From contig NZ_JAKZGR010000013.1 in NCBI RefSeq assembly GCF_022549675.1, positions 62,001 through 126,000 of the forward strand: DNA of 64,000 nucleotides, in the 5' to 3' direction. Of this stretch, positions 17,882-26,546 are shown piece by piece. The notes below the pieces were generated by a model. That model saw only the letters and a list, made by a program, of their open reading frames with translations. It made no database searches and had not been told where the DNA came from. The stretch's first letter is position 1. Each line of letters starts with the position of its first letter. The DNA comes from Belliella kenyensis. Its GTDB lineage: Bacteria; Bacteroidota; Bacteroidia; Cytophagales; Cyclobacteriaceae. The translations under genes and the position numbers were made by a program.

Positions 17882-19252
17882 ATGAAAAATCTAACTCTAA
17901 TCCGACTAAGTCTCGTCTTGATGCTAAGCATTGGACTAGGACTTAAAAATTATGCAGAAGCTTCGCCTCCAGCAATGGGAGTTAGTTTCCAAATATTTTA
18001 TAATGAATTGAGCCCGCATGGTGATTGGGTGATGGATCCAACTCACGGTTATGTATGGATTCCAAATGCAGGACCAAATTTCCATCCTTACGGAACTAAT
18101 GGATATTGGACTATGACCAACTATGGGAACACTTGGGTATCTGATTATGCTTGGGGATGGGCACCGTTTCATTATGGAAGGTGGTTTTGGAATGATTTCT
18201 ATGGATGGGCATGGGTACCAGGTTATGAGTGGGGACCAGCTTGGGTTAGCTGGAGAACAGGCGGCGGATATTATGGATGGGCTCCGTTAGGACCTGGGAT
18301 TGGAATCAACGTGTCTTTTGGATTTCATAGCAATCATTGGAGATTTGTCCCACAAAGGAGGTTTATGCACAGAAATTTCTACCGATACTATGTTCCTCAC
18401 AGAAATGTAGTGAGTATATATAATAGAACTACCATCATCAACAACACATATGTTTATAACAACAGGACATATGTATCTGGACCGAGCAGACAGGAAGTTC
18501 AAAATGTAACTCGTAGGAATGTGCCAGTACATCAAGTGAACAATGCTGGTAGAGCTGGCAGAGCAACTGTGAATAGTAGAGGATTGAATATCTATAGGCC
18601 TGAAATTGATAATTCACGAGCAGCAAATGCTCAAGCTAGACCTTCAAGAGCAGTGTCAGCAGAAGAATATAGAAGCAGACCAGCCGTGCAAAGTAGAGCT
18701 GCTGCTAATGCTCAAATTAGAGAGGCTAATACACCTAGTAATTCAAGAACTGCTGCACCAGCTCAAAACAGTAGAAATAGTCAAGTAGCTACGCCTCAGA
18801 GAAATCAATCTAGAACAGCTCCTAATGAGCAGCGAAACACACAAACTAGAACTGCTACGCCTCAACAAGGACAAGCTAGACAAGCTACACCACAACAAAA
18901 CCAAACAAGGCAGGTAGCACCTCAGCAAAATCAAACTAGACAAGCGACTCCGCAACAAAATAGACAAGAGCAAGCAAGGCCTGCACAACAGCAGTCTCAA
19001 ACTAGGCAAGCGGCACCGCAGCAAAGACAGAACAACGCAAGAGTAACACCTCAGAGAAGTAATAGCAATGCAACTAAAGCATCTCCTGCGCCTCAGAGAC
19101 AGAGCAATTCAGGATCTGCAGTAAGATCTAGTGGAGCTTCTAATAGAAATAGCGGAGCTGTAAGATCAGGTGGGAACGGTTCTTCTAGATCTTCTTCTGG
19201 AACAAGTTCAAGCTCGAGAAGCAGCAGCAGAGGAGGCAGAGGAACTAGCTAA
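17882..19252 (+). CDS. DUF6600-like W/Y-rich exported protein with a low-complexity Gln/Arg/Asn tail
   Basis: The 456-residue protein has a signal peptide (MKNLTLIRLSLVLMLSIG). Residues about 35-150 are extremely rich in Trp, Tyr and Gly, with repeated motifs such as GDWVMDP, GYVWIP, YAWGWAPFHYGRW and GWAWVPG, the pattern of DUF6600 proteins. From about residue 230 on it becomes a repetitive, strongly basic tail with units like QQNQTRQATP, then Ser/Arg/Gly-rich sequence. The tail has no acidic stretch and is probably disordered; it could bind nucleic acid, polyanions or cell-wall material. Function is unknown. The repeat-rich DNA at 18780-19060 is prone to copy-number change. Confidence 0.82.
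   Translation: MKNLTLIRLSLVLMLSIGLGLKNYAEASPPAMGVSFQIFYNELSPHGDWVMDPTHGYVWIPNAGPNFHPYGTNGYWTMTNYGNTWVSDYAWGWAPFHYGRWFWNDFYGWAWVPGYEWGPAWVSWRTGGGYYGWAPLGPGIGINVSFGFHSNHWRFVPQRRFMHRNFYRYYVPHRNVVSIYNRTTIINNTYVYNNRTYVSGPSRQEVQNVTRRNVPVHQVNNAGRAGRATVNSRGLNIYRPEIDNSRAANAQARPSRAVSAEEYRSRPAVQSRAAANAQIREANTPSNSRTAAPAQNSRNSQVATPQRNQSRTAPNEQRNTQTRTATPQQGQARQATPQQNQTRQVAPQQNQTRQATPQQNRQEQARPAQQQSQTRQAAPQQRQNNARVTPQRSNSNATKASPAPQRQSNSGSAVRSSGASNRNSGAVRSGGNGSSRSSSGTSSSSRSSSRGGRGTS
18830..19060 (+). repeat. Degenerate in-gene repeats encoding the Q/T/R/A-rich tail
   Basis: Roughly 30-bp units encode variations of Gln-Gln-Asn-Gln-Thr-Arg-Gln-Ala-Thr-Pro. Units differ at many silent positions, so they are not freshly duplicated. 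Confidence 0.65.
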
Positions 19253-19269
19253 ATCAATCATACTTGAAT

Positions 19270-19302
19270 AAAAAAAAGAGAACCAGTTGGTTCTCTTTTT
19301 TT
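19270..19302. terminator. Bidirectional terminator between the DUF6600-like gene and glutamine synthetase
   Basis: AGAGAACCA and TGGTTCTCT form a tight stem with A-run and T-run flanks in the 67-bp gap between two convergent genes. Confidence 0.9.
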
Positions 19303-19319
19303 ATTTGTGCTTCGGAATA

Positions 19320-21482
19320 TTACTTGATAAATAACATTTCTCTATATTTCACCAATGGCCAAGATTCATCATCTACCAATAGTTCTAATTTATCTACAGC
19401 ATATCTGATTTTATCGAAAAACGCTTCTTTTACATCAGTGCTATACCCTTTTGCTCTTTTGACAATATCATCTTCCTTATTAAGCTTCTTTCTAGCTTCA
19501 ATCATTTGATTTACATTAGACTTTAGAGATTCAAGATGCTTACTTACTTCTTTGATAGTCTCGATGGCAGCAGTATTATCCAAGCCTAGACCTTTGAGTC
19601 CATTTGCATTTTCTATCAATTTGTTTTGATAGAGAATTGCAGTAGGGATAATATGGTTCAGAGCCAAATCACCCATAACCCTAGATTCAATTTGAACTTT
19701 CTTGATATAATTCTCAAGCATGATCTCATGACGTGCATGAAGCTCTACATGAGATAGTACATTATGCTTTTGGAAAATATCAATCACTTTTTTGTCAGAA
19801 TAAGTATCCAAAGCAAATGGTGTACTTTTCAAGTTAGAAAGACCTCTTTTTTCAGCCTCTTTCTCCCACTCTTCTGAATACCCATCTCCTTCAAATCTTA
19901 CTTTCTTAGAGTCTTTGATATATTTTCTCAATACATTGACTATTGCAATTTTCTTTTCTTTTCCAGCTGAGATCTCTTTCTCTATATCCTTAGCCATTTG
20001 CTTTAATACCTCTGCAACAATCACATTCAATGCGGTCATTGGTTCAGCAGAGTTAGCATTAGAACCTACAGCTCTGAATTCAAACTTATTGCCTGTGAAA
20101 GCAAATGGAGAAGTTCTATTTCTATCAGTATTATCAAGAATGATTTCTGGAATTTTTGAAATTCCAAGCTTCATGTACATGTTGTCGCCTTTCTCGATCT
20201 TGATATTTCCATTTTTCTCAAGCTCATCCAAAATACCAGAAAGTGTCGAACCAAGGAATACGGAGATAATAGCTGGAGGTGCTTCATTTGCACCTAGTCT
20301 ATGATCATTGCCAGCAGAAGCAATGCTAGCTCTCAACAAATCCGCATAATCATAAACAGCTTTGATGGTACCAACCAAGAAAGTTAGAAACTGAAGATTC
20401 TCTCTAGCTGAATTACTCGGCTGAAATAAGTTTACTCCTGTATCCGTGATCAAAGACCAGTTGTTATGCTTACCAGAGCCATTAACACCTGCAAATGGCT
20501 TCTCATGGAACAATACTTTTAGATTGTGCTTTTCTGCAACTTTATCCATAAGATCCATCAAAAGCTGATTATGATCGACAGCTTTATTGATTTCTTCAAA
20601 CAATGGAGCTACTTCAAACTGACCCGGAGCAACTTCATTGTGACGAGTAGAAACAGGAATTCCCAATTTGAGTGCTTCAATCTCAAAGTCCAACATGAAA
20701 TCTTTCACCCTAGTAGGAATAGATCCAAAATAGTGATCTTCTAATTGCTGACCTCTAGCTGGATTGTGTCCATATACAGACCTGCCTGCCATTACCAAAT
20801 CAGGTCTTGTCGCGAATAGTGCCTTATCAATCACAAAATATTCCTGCTCTACACCTAAAGAAGGAGTTACTTTTCTCACATTCCTATCAAATAATTGACA
20901 GATCGCCACAGAAGCATCATTGATAGCTTCTATTGATTTCAATAGTGGAGTTTTGTAATCCAATGCCTCCCCTGTGTACGCCACAAAAATGGTAGGAATA
21001 CATAATGTATTAGAGAAAATGAAAATTGGGGACGATGGATCCCAAGCAGTGTATCCTCTTGCTTCAAAAGTAGATCTTATACCTCCGTTTGGAAAAGATG
21101 AAGCGTCAGGTTCTTGTTGAACCAATGCAGATCCTTTGAACTTCTCAATACCAGCATGTGCATCAAAAAAAGCATCGTGCTTTTCAGCTGTAGAGCCAGT
21201 CAAAGGCTGAAACCAGTGGGTATAGTGAGTAACACCCTTGGACAAAGCCCAAGTTTTAACAGCAGAAGCTATTTCTTCAGCAGTTGTAGGATCTATCTTT
21301 GCTCCTTTTTCAATCGCTTCCTCTACTTTTTTGTAAACAGTAGGAGCAAGTGACTCCTTCATTTGTTTTTTACCAAAAACATTTACTCCAAAATAATCAG
21401 AAATTTTCAGTGATGGTGCAGTTACACTCACACTTGGTCTGTTTTGCGCAAGTAAAAGCGCTTTTTGTCTTAAAGTTGCCAT
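19320..21482 (-). CDS. glnN: Glutamine synthetase type III (GlnN)
   Basis: At 720 residues this is far longer than type I or II enzymes and matches GSIII. Visible markers are VTHYTHWFQPLTG, the metal-binding LGVEQEYF, STRHNEVAPGQFEVAP, the FHEKPFAGVNGSGKHNNWS segment with ATP-binding and catalytic residues, and NRTSPFAFTGNKFEFRAVGS. The enzyme makes glutamine from glutamate, ammonia and ATP and is the main ammonium-assimilation route in many Bacteroidota. A TATTTTTG box on the minus strand (complement of 21514-21521) fits the -7 consensus. The C-terminal helical region (about 600-720) is GSIII specific. Confidence 0.96.
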   Translation of the reverse strand: MATLRQKALLLAQNRPSVSVTAPSLKISDYFGVNVFGKKQMKESLAPTVYKKVEEAIEKGAKIDPTTAEEIASAVKTWALSKGVTHYTHWFQPLTGSTAEKHDAFFDAHAGIEKFKGSALVQQEPDASSFPNGGIRSTFEARGYTAWDPSSPIFIFSNTLCIPTIFVAYTGEALDYKTPLLKSIEAINDASVAICQLFDRNVRKVTPSLGVEQEYFVIDKALFATRPDLVMAGRSVYGHNPARGQQLEDHYFGSIPTRVKDFMLDFEIEALKLGIPVSTRHNEVAPGQFEVAPLFEEINKAVDHNQLLMDLMDKVAEKHNLKVLFHEKPFAGVNGSGKHNNWSLITDTGVNLFQPSNSARENLQFLTFLVGTIKAVYDYADLLRASIASAGNDHRLGANEAPPAIISVFLGSTLSGILDELEKNGNIKIEKGDNMYMKLGISKIPEIILDNTDRNRTSPFAFTGNKFEFRAVGSNANSAEPMTALNVIVAEVLKQMAKDIEKEISAGKEKKIAIVNVLRKYIKDSKKVRFEGDGYSEEWEKEAEKRGLSNLKSTPFALDTYSDKKVIDIFQKHNVLSHVELHARHEIMLENYIKKVQIESRVMGDLALNHIIPTAILYQNKLIENANGLKGLGLDNTAAIETIKEVSKHLESLKSNVNQMIEARKKLNKEDDIVKRAKGYSTDVKEAFFDKIRYAVDKLELLVDDESWPLVKYREMLFIK

Positions 21483-21513
21483 TTCTACAATAAGTGGTTT
21501 GATTTAATACCTA

Positions 21514-21521
21514 CAAAAATA
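21514..21521 (-). promoter_or_regulatory. Putative -7 box of glnN
   Basis: TATTTTTG on the minus strand, 32 bases before the start codon, fits TAnnTTTG. The -33 element is not well conserved. Confidence 0.4.
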
Positions 21522-21661
21522 GAAAATATTTGCAATTTAAAAGTAATTGGCTCGAAATAAGACCGAATTTTCATAAAAAATACATTATTTCTAAAAAAAT
21601 AAGCTCAAACACCATAGAATCACTCATATTTTTTTCAGTTTATGGCCTGAAATTGAAAAAA

Positions 21662-21691
21662 TTGAAAACTTAATCTAATTAATTACCTTTG
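21662..21691 (+). promoter_or_regulatory. Bacteroidota-type promoter of mtaB
   Basis: TTG at 21662-21664, a 19-nt spacer and TACCTTTG at 21684-21691 form the best consensus promoter I found in the window. It is followed by AGGAGA (21703-21708), a good ribosome-binding site 7 bases before the GTG start at 21716, which settles that start. Confidence 0.65.
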
Positions 21692-21715
21692 CATTCTTAA
21701 TCAGGAGAAAGTAAA

Positions 21716-23035
21716 GTGAAAAAAGTAGCATTTTATACGTTAGGTTGCAAATTGAATTACTCTGAGACATCTACGATTGGAAGAATGTTTGAAGATAAAG
21801 GATATCAAAAGGTAGCTTTTGAGGAAAAGCCAGACATTTTTATCATCAATACATGCTCTGTGACGGAAAATGCAGATAAAAAATGTAAAAAAATAGTCCA
21901 AGAGGCTAAAAAAATATCTCCAAACTCCTATGTAACCATCATAGGTTGCTATGCTCAACTGAAACCACAAGAAATTGCAGAAATTAAAGGTGTAGATGCT
22001 GTACTTGGAGCTGCTGAAAAATTTCGACTCATAGAACTATTAGACGGCTTTGCTAAAGAACAAGAAACCAAAGTCCTTGCTTCTGAAATTCAAGATGCAG
22101 TAGCTTTCAACAATGCGTATTCTATAAATGACCGCACTAGAACTTTTCTCAAAGTTCAAGACGGTTGCAATTATGGCTGTGCTTTTTGCACCATACCATT
22201 AGCTAGAGGAAAAAGCAGAAGCGACAGTACTGAAAATATCCTCGCAGCAGCGAGAGAAATTGCAGCCACAGATGTCAAAGAAGTAGTATTAACTGGTGTA
22301 AACATTGGTGATTTCGGGATTCAAGATGGAAAAAGAAAAGAAAAATTCATAGACTTAGTGAAAGCCATTGATGAAGTAGAAGGCATAGAAAGACTTAGGA
22401 TTTCATCTATCGAACCTAATCTGCTCACCAATGAAATCATAGAGTTTGCATCAACTTCAAAACGCTTTGTTCCACATTTTCATATTCCTTTACAATCTGG
22501 TTCGAATGAGATCTTGAGAAAGATGGGAAGAAGGTATTTACGAGAACTTTATGAAGATCGTGTAAGTAAAATCAAAACCTTAATGCCACATTGCTGTATA
22601 GGTGTGGATGTGATAGTTGGATTTCCTGGAGAGTCTGATGAATTGTTCCTTGAAACTTATAACTTTCTAAACGACCTTGATATCTCTTATCTCCATGTAT
22701 TTACTTATTCAGAACGTGCCAATACTCGAGCCACAGAAATGGATGATGTAGTGCCTATGAAAGTGAGAAATGAAAGATCCAAAATGCTTCGAATTCTTTC
22801 TGAAAAGAAAAGAAGGAAATTCTATGAAGAAAATCTTGACAAGACCTTTACTGTGCTCTTTGAGGATGATGTAGAAGATGGTAAAATGCATGGATTTACC
22901 GAAAATTACATCCGTGTATCTGCCAAATATGACCCTTTGCTTATCAATGAACTGAAAACAGTCACTCTAAAATCAATTAACGATAAAGGAACTGTAGAGG
23001 TAACTGAACCTGAGATCATGTACGAAAAACATTAA
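21716..23035 (+). CDS. mtaB: tRNA t6A37 methylthiotransferase MtaB
   Basis: The 439-residue protein begins MKKVAFYTLGCKLNYSET, a specific mark of the MtaB clade. Three N-terminal cysteines (C11, C47, C78) bind one 4Fe-4S cluster, and the radical-SAM CNYGCAFC motif (C151, C155, C158) binds the second; a TRAM-like domain closes the protein. MtaB adds a methylthio group to N6-threonylcarbamoyladenosine at position 37 of tRNAs reading ANN codons. The GTG start is supported by a strong AGGAGA. It is convergent with the tandem ABC ATPase gene, 9 bases apart. Confidence 0.95.
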   Translation: MKKVAFYTLGCKLNYSETSTIGRMFEDKGYQKVAFEEKPDIFIINTCSVTENADKKCKKIVQEAKKISPNSYVTIIGCYAQLKPQEIAEIKGVDAVLGAAEKFRLIELLDGFAKEQETKVLASEIQDAVAFNNAYSINDRTRTFLKVQDGCNYGCAFCTIPLARGKSRSDSTENILAAAREIAATDVKEVVLTGVNIGDFGIQDGKRKEKFIDLVKAIDEVEGIERLRISSIEPNLLTNEIIEFASTSKRFVPHFHIPLQSGSNEILRKMGRRYLRELYEDRVSKIKTLMPHCCIGVDVIVGFPGESDELFLETYNFLNDLDISYLHVFTYSERANTRATEMDDVVPMKVRNERSKMLRILSEKKRRKFYEENLDKTFTVLFEDDVEDGKMHGFTENYIRVSAKYDPLLINELKTVTLKSINDKGTVEVTEPEIMYEKH

Positions 23036-23044
23036 TAAGTATAG

Positions 23045-24574
23045 TCATGGAGTATCTATTGAGTAACCATTGATTTGAAAAACCTCTCCAGCTTGTAAGA
23101 CAAGTTCCTTTTCAATAATCGAAGGAATATCGTGATCGTAATGACTAACATATAGAATTGAAATCAATGGTCGCTTCCCAATATAGTTTACTATTTGTCT
23201 AAAAAGACTAGCTTGATTCTCGTCCATACCTTGAGTGGCTTCATCCAGAATCAAAAATACAGGAGATTTGACTAAAGCTCGGGCAAGTAAGCAAAAACGC
23301 TGAATGTCTATGGGAGACTGATGAAAAAGAACATTCGAGTACTTCTCTATCCTTAGAAATTCCATCCAATTCATGGCTAGATGGTCTTGTTCCGCTGAGG
23401 TCTTCTTAAACAATCCCATGGTATCAAAGAAACCTGACAAAATCACTTTCTTACAAGTTTGATTTCTAGGGAAAAATCTTGATAAATCTGATGAGACAAA
23501 ACCAATAGGTTTTTTGATATCCCAGATCGATTCGCCAGTACCCCTTTTTTTATCAAACAAATAAATTTCATTTGCATAAGCTTGGGGATGCTCACCTATC
23601 AGTAAACTAATCAAAGTAGATTTTCCAGCGCCATTGTGTCCTTTGATAGACCATGATTCGCCTTGCTTTATCTCCCAGGAGACATTTTTGAGAATACATT
23701 TTTCACCATAGATTACATTCACATTATTGAGCTTTACAAATTTCTCATATTTAGGAATATCAGGACAAACAAAAAGCTCATCTAATTTTTTACCATTTAT
23801 TTCGTTTGAGCAATCAAGTTGATCCATCTTTTTATTTTTCAAAAATGTTGATTTCGACATAGATTGCATACCATTAGTACCATATATACCTACATGCGTC
23901 ACGATATTGGGTATCTCTTGAAATTTCGTAGCTAAAATCAATTGAATTCCAGAATTCGCGATTTGTTGAAAAACATGATCAAATAGACGCCGGGTTTCCC
24001 GATCTAAACCCGTCAAGGGCTCATCCATCAGAAAAAGCATAGGGTTGTGAAGCAAAGCTGAAGCTATAGCAAGTCTTCTAGTCTCTCCATTAGAAAGTTT
24101 GAGAAGTGATTCATTTTGTAGTTTGATAAGATCGAATACCTCCAAGACACTTTCAATGTTCCAATATCCAGACCTCTTAGGTTTTATAGATGTCAAATGT
24201 TCCTTTACAGAAAAAGCTGTATCCGACTCTGTGGCATTGAATCTTTGTTGAAAATAAAAATTTTGAAGATTATCTTTATTAGTGAAGGTATATCTTTGCG
24301 ACACATGAGCTATCAAATCTCTGTAACTATTCACTTCCTTAGAAGCTATTTTTTGCTTTTGATACTGAGAAGCAAAAGGAAATGTCACTTGACCTTGATA
24401 AACTACTGTTTTTCCTAAGATTGTATTGAAAAAGGCCTCCTTTTCCAATACACTTGGAAACATAACCGCCCAATGTTGTTCTATTTCCATGAAAAAATCA
24501 AACTCTTGAAAGATAATATTTCCAAGATGCTTTACTCCAATATTTTTTAGAGACAAGAAGCTACCTTTTTCCAT
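23045..24574 (-). CDS. Tandem ABC ATPase of ModF type with complementary degenerate halves
   Basis: The 509-residue protein holds two ABC domains without membrane segments. The N-terminal half has an intact signature (LSNGE, 160-164) and Walker B (FLMDEP, 181-186), but its Walker A position reads FPSVLEKE (39-46) and its H-loop reads ATKF (215-218). The C-terminal half has a perfect Walker A (GHNGAGKST, 312-320), Walker B (FLILDE, 440-445) and H-loop His478, but its signature is HQSPIDIQR (418-426). In the head-to-tail ABC dimer, the good C-terminal Walker A would face the good N-terminal signature, giving one live and one dead site. It overlaps the stop codon of the upstream FtsX-like permease (TAATG), so the two proteins probably form one transporter. 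ModF and PhrA have this tandem layout, but no molybdate genes are near. Confidence 0.85.
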   Translation of the reverse strand: MEKGSFLSLKNIGVKHLGNIIFQEFDFFMEIEQHWAVMFPSVLEKEAFFNTILGKTVVYQGQVTFPFASQYQKQKIASKEVNSYRDLIAHVSQRYTFTNKDNLQNFYFQQRFNATESDTAFSVKEHLTSIKPKRSGYWNIESVLEVFDLIKLQNESLLKLSNGETRRLAIASALLHNPMLFLMDEPLTGLDRETRRLFDHVFQQIANSGIQLILATKFQEIPNIVTHVGIYGTNGMQSMSKSTFLKNKKMDQLDCSNEINGKKLDELFVCPDIPKYEKFVKLNNVNVIYGEKCILKNVSWEIKQGESWSIKGHNGAGKSTLISLLIGEHPQAYANEIYLFDKKRGTGESIWDIKKPIGFVSSDLSRFFPRNQTCKKVILSGFFDTMGLFKKTSAEQDHLAMNWMEFLRIEKYSNVLFHQSPIDIQRFCLLARALVKSPVFLILDEATQGMDENQASLFRQIVNYIGKRPLISILYVSHYDHDIPSIIEKELVLQAGEVFQINGYSIDTP

Positions 24575-25818
24575 TATTCATACCTCAATGACTCGATAGG
24601 GTCAAGCTTGCTAGCTTTGAATGCTGGTATATATCCAGATCCCAAACCCACAACTATACAAATCATAAATGAAACCATAATCCATAACCAAGGCACCAAA
24701 AAGCCTCCAGGACCTATTGAATTTGCAACAACATTCCCTATGCCAATTCCTAATATGACACCGAAAATCCCACCTATGATACAAATTGTGATAGCTTCAA
24801 TCAAAAATTGCTGTCTAATCCTCAATGGTGTGGCACCTAATGCCTTTCGTATTCCAATTTCACGAGTACGCTCGGTCACAGATACTAGCATGATATTCAT
24901 CAGTCCTATAGAAGCTCCTACTAGGGTGACAAAACCAATGGTAAAACCACCAATTCTTAAATAACCCGCCACTTCCTCAAGGCTCTCTCCTACTGTTTGA
25001 CTTTTGGTAATTTCAAATGAATCTTCTTGACCTACAGCATCTTGCCTGATCTTTCTCATCAACCCAGTCGCTTGCCCCATATCATATTCTACGCTCATAG
25101 GACTAGCTGCACTAGCTGTGATATTGTATCTAAAAGTACCCTTAGAATCTAATCTACTTCCATTCTCTATAGGAATAAATATAGCCCTATCGGCACTCGA
25201 GCCTCCCCCAATGTTTCCCTGCTTCTCTAAAACCCCAATTATTGTATATCTATTTCCAAAAAAAGAAATTTGTTGATTCAGTGCATTTTCTTCCTTTTCA
25301 AATAGAGTCTCTACGAGATCTAGACCTACTACACACACATTGGTGCCATACTGAATCTCTGTAGCACTAAAATTTCTTCCATTTTCGATTTTTACACCTT
25401 TGATCAAAAAATAAAGCTCATCCACTCCAGTCACCCTTACGTTTGGATTGGTCTTCTTTGAACCTCTTTTGATTTCGGCGGCACCTGAAAGTGTAGTATA
25501 TACTGTAGCATTACCCATTGAAGAATATGCCTGCTTGAATTCTTTGGCATCCTTATATTTTACTAAAGGATAGGATTTTTCAGATTTTCCACCTTGGACA
25601 GATCTTCCACCAGAAAAACCTCTTGATCGTATATCAAAATTATTAACACCAAGACCTGAAAAGCTATCTTCAATCTGCGCCTTGATAGCGTCTATTGCTG
25701 TCAGCATTCCAACCAAAGAAGTGATCCCTATAGCGATGATAGCACCTGTAAGTATGGTTCTAAGCAAATTAGTCTTGACTGACCTTAAAGCCTCCCTTAT
25801 ATTTTCGATCAAATTCAT
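24574..25818 (-). CDS. FtsX/MacB-type ABC transporter permease
   Basis: The 414-residue protein has the MacB/FtsX plan: one membrane helix near the N-terminus ([22 protein letters not shown]), a large periplasmic MacB-like domain (about 45-280), then three C-terminal helices, with [25 protein letters not shown] as the coupling segment (residues about 315-340) and the final [14 protein letters not shown]. Relatives move lipoproteins, peptides or other envelope molecules by a mechanotransmission cycle. The next gene, the tandem ATPase, starts inside this stop codon. No separate MacB- or LolD-type ATPase gene is adjacent, so the tandem ATPase is the likely partner, which is an unusual pairing. 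Confidence 0.9.
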   Translation of the reverse strand: MNLIENIREALRSVKTNLLRTILTGAIIAIGITSLVGMLTAIDAIKAQIEDSFSGLGVNNFDIRSRGFSGGRSVQGGKSEKSYPLVKYKDAKEFKQAYSSMGNATVYTTLSGAAEIKRGSKKTNPNVRVTGVDELYFLIKGVKIENGRNFSATEIQYGTNVCVVGLDLVETLFEKEENALNQQISFFGNRYTIIGVLEKQGNIGGGSSADRAIFIPIENGSRLDSKGTFRYNITASAASPMSVEYDMGQATGLMRKIRQDAVGQEDSFEITKSQTVGESLEEVAGYLRIGGFTIGFVTLVGASIGLMNIMLVSVTERTREIGIRKALGATPLRIRQQFLIEAITICIIGGIFGVILGIGIGNVVANSIGPGGFLVPWLWIMVSFMICIVVGLGSGYIPAFKASKLDPIESLRYE

Positions 25819-25929
25819 ATATCGTTCATTTTAGAACAGAATTACCTAAATCTAGTACTCTGAAAGCATTAATATCTTACATTATCTCAAAAAATCAATA
25901 ACTTTTTTTAAATAACATAAGTAAGCTCA

Positions 25930-26541
25930 TTAATGCATTCGATCTCCTCTAATTGTTATTTGCTTTAATACTTGAGCCTCATATAACAACCATTCTTTCC
26001 AACGCTCATTAACTTGATCTTTATCATGTATTTGTCTAGCTAATTCTATAAAATTCACATAATGACCAGCTTCAGAGATCATTAGCTCATAATAAAATTT
26101 CTTTAGCTCCTCATCTTGAATATCCTTAGATAACAGCTTGAAGCGCTCGCAGCTTCTGGCTTCAATTAGGGCATTCATAAGTAAATATTCAGATAATTGC
26201 TGTGGCCTATTCCCACCTTTTTTAACAAATTCAGCAAGCTTTATCACATACTCATCCTTTCTAGGTTTTCCCAAAGTATATCCTCTTTTGTCAATCTGAT
26301 CTATCACTCGCTCAAAATGCCCCCATTCTTCTGCAACAACAGGCACAAGTACATCTCTTAACTCTTTAAAATCATAAAAATTCACGATCAAAGAGATACA
26401 AGAAGTAGCTGCTTTTTGTTCACAATATGCATGATCTGTTAGTATATCTTCCAAATTCATCTTTGCTATATCTACCCATCTCGGATCTGTGGGTAGTTGA
26501 AGATGTAGCATTTTTTGTTTAGTACTTTCTTCCCAACTCAT
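25930..26541 (-). CDS. miaE: tRNA-(ms2io6A)-hydroxylase MiaE
   Basis: The 203-residue protein is a helical ferritin-like diiron enzyme. Metal ligands are supplied by NLEDILTDHAYCEQKAA, the EEWGHFERV motif, EARSCERF and SEAGHYVNF, in the order known for MiaE. It hydroxylates the isopentenyl side chain of 2-methylthio-N6-isopentenyladenosine at tRNA position 37 and needs oxygen. A downstream ATG at 26511 (MLHLQLPTDPRW) is an alternative start. It begins 5 bases after the porin gene, so the two share an operon with lpxK. Confidence 0.92.
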   Translation of the reverse strand: MSWEESTKQKMLHLQLPTDPRWVDIAKMNLEDILTDHAYCEQKAATSCISLIVNFYDFKELRDVLVPVVAEEWGHFERVIDQIDKRGYTLGKPRKDEYVIKLAEFVKKGGNRPQQLSEYLLMNALIEARSCERFKLLSKDIQDEELKKFYYELMISEAGHYVNFIELARQIHDKDQVNERWKEWLLYEAQVLKQITIRGDRMH

Positions 26542-26546
26542 AAAAT

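Noticed and set aside
18743-19024. Minus-strand frame rich in Leu, Ser and Arg opposite the DUF6600-like gene
   Set aside because: It mirrors the Gln/Ala/Arg-rich repeats of the sense protein and has no independent support.
23045-24574. Molybdate-related role suggested by similarity to ModF
   Set aside because: No modA, modB, modC or molybdopterin gene is in the neighbourhood, and the overlap with an FtsX-type permease points elsewhere.
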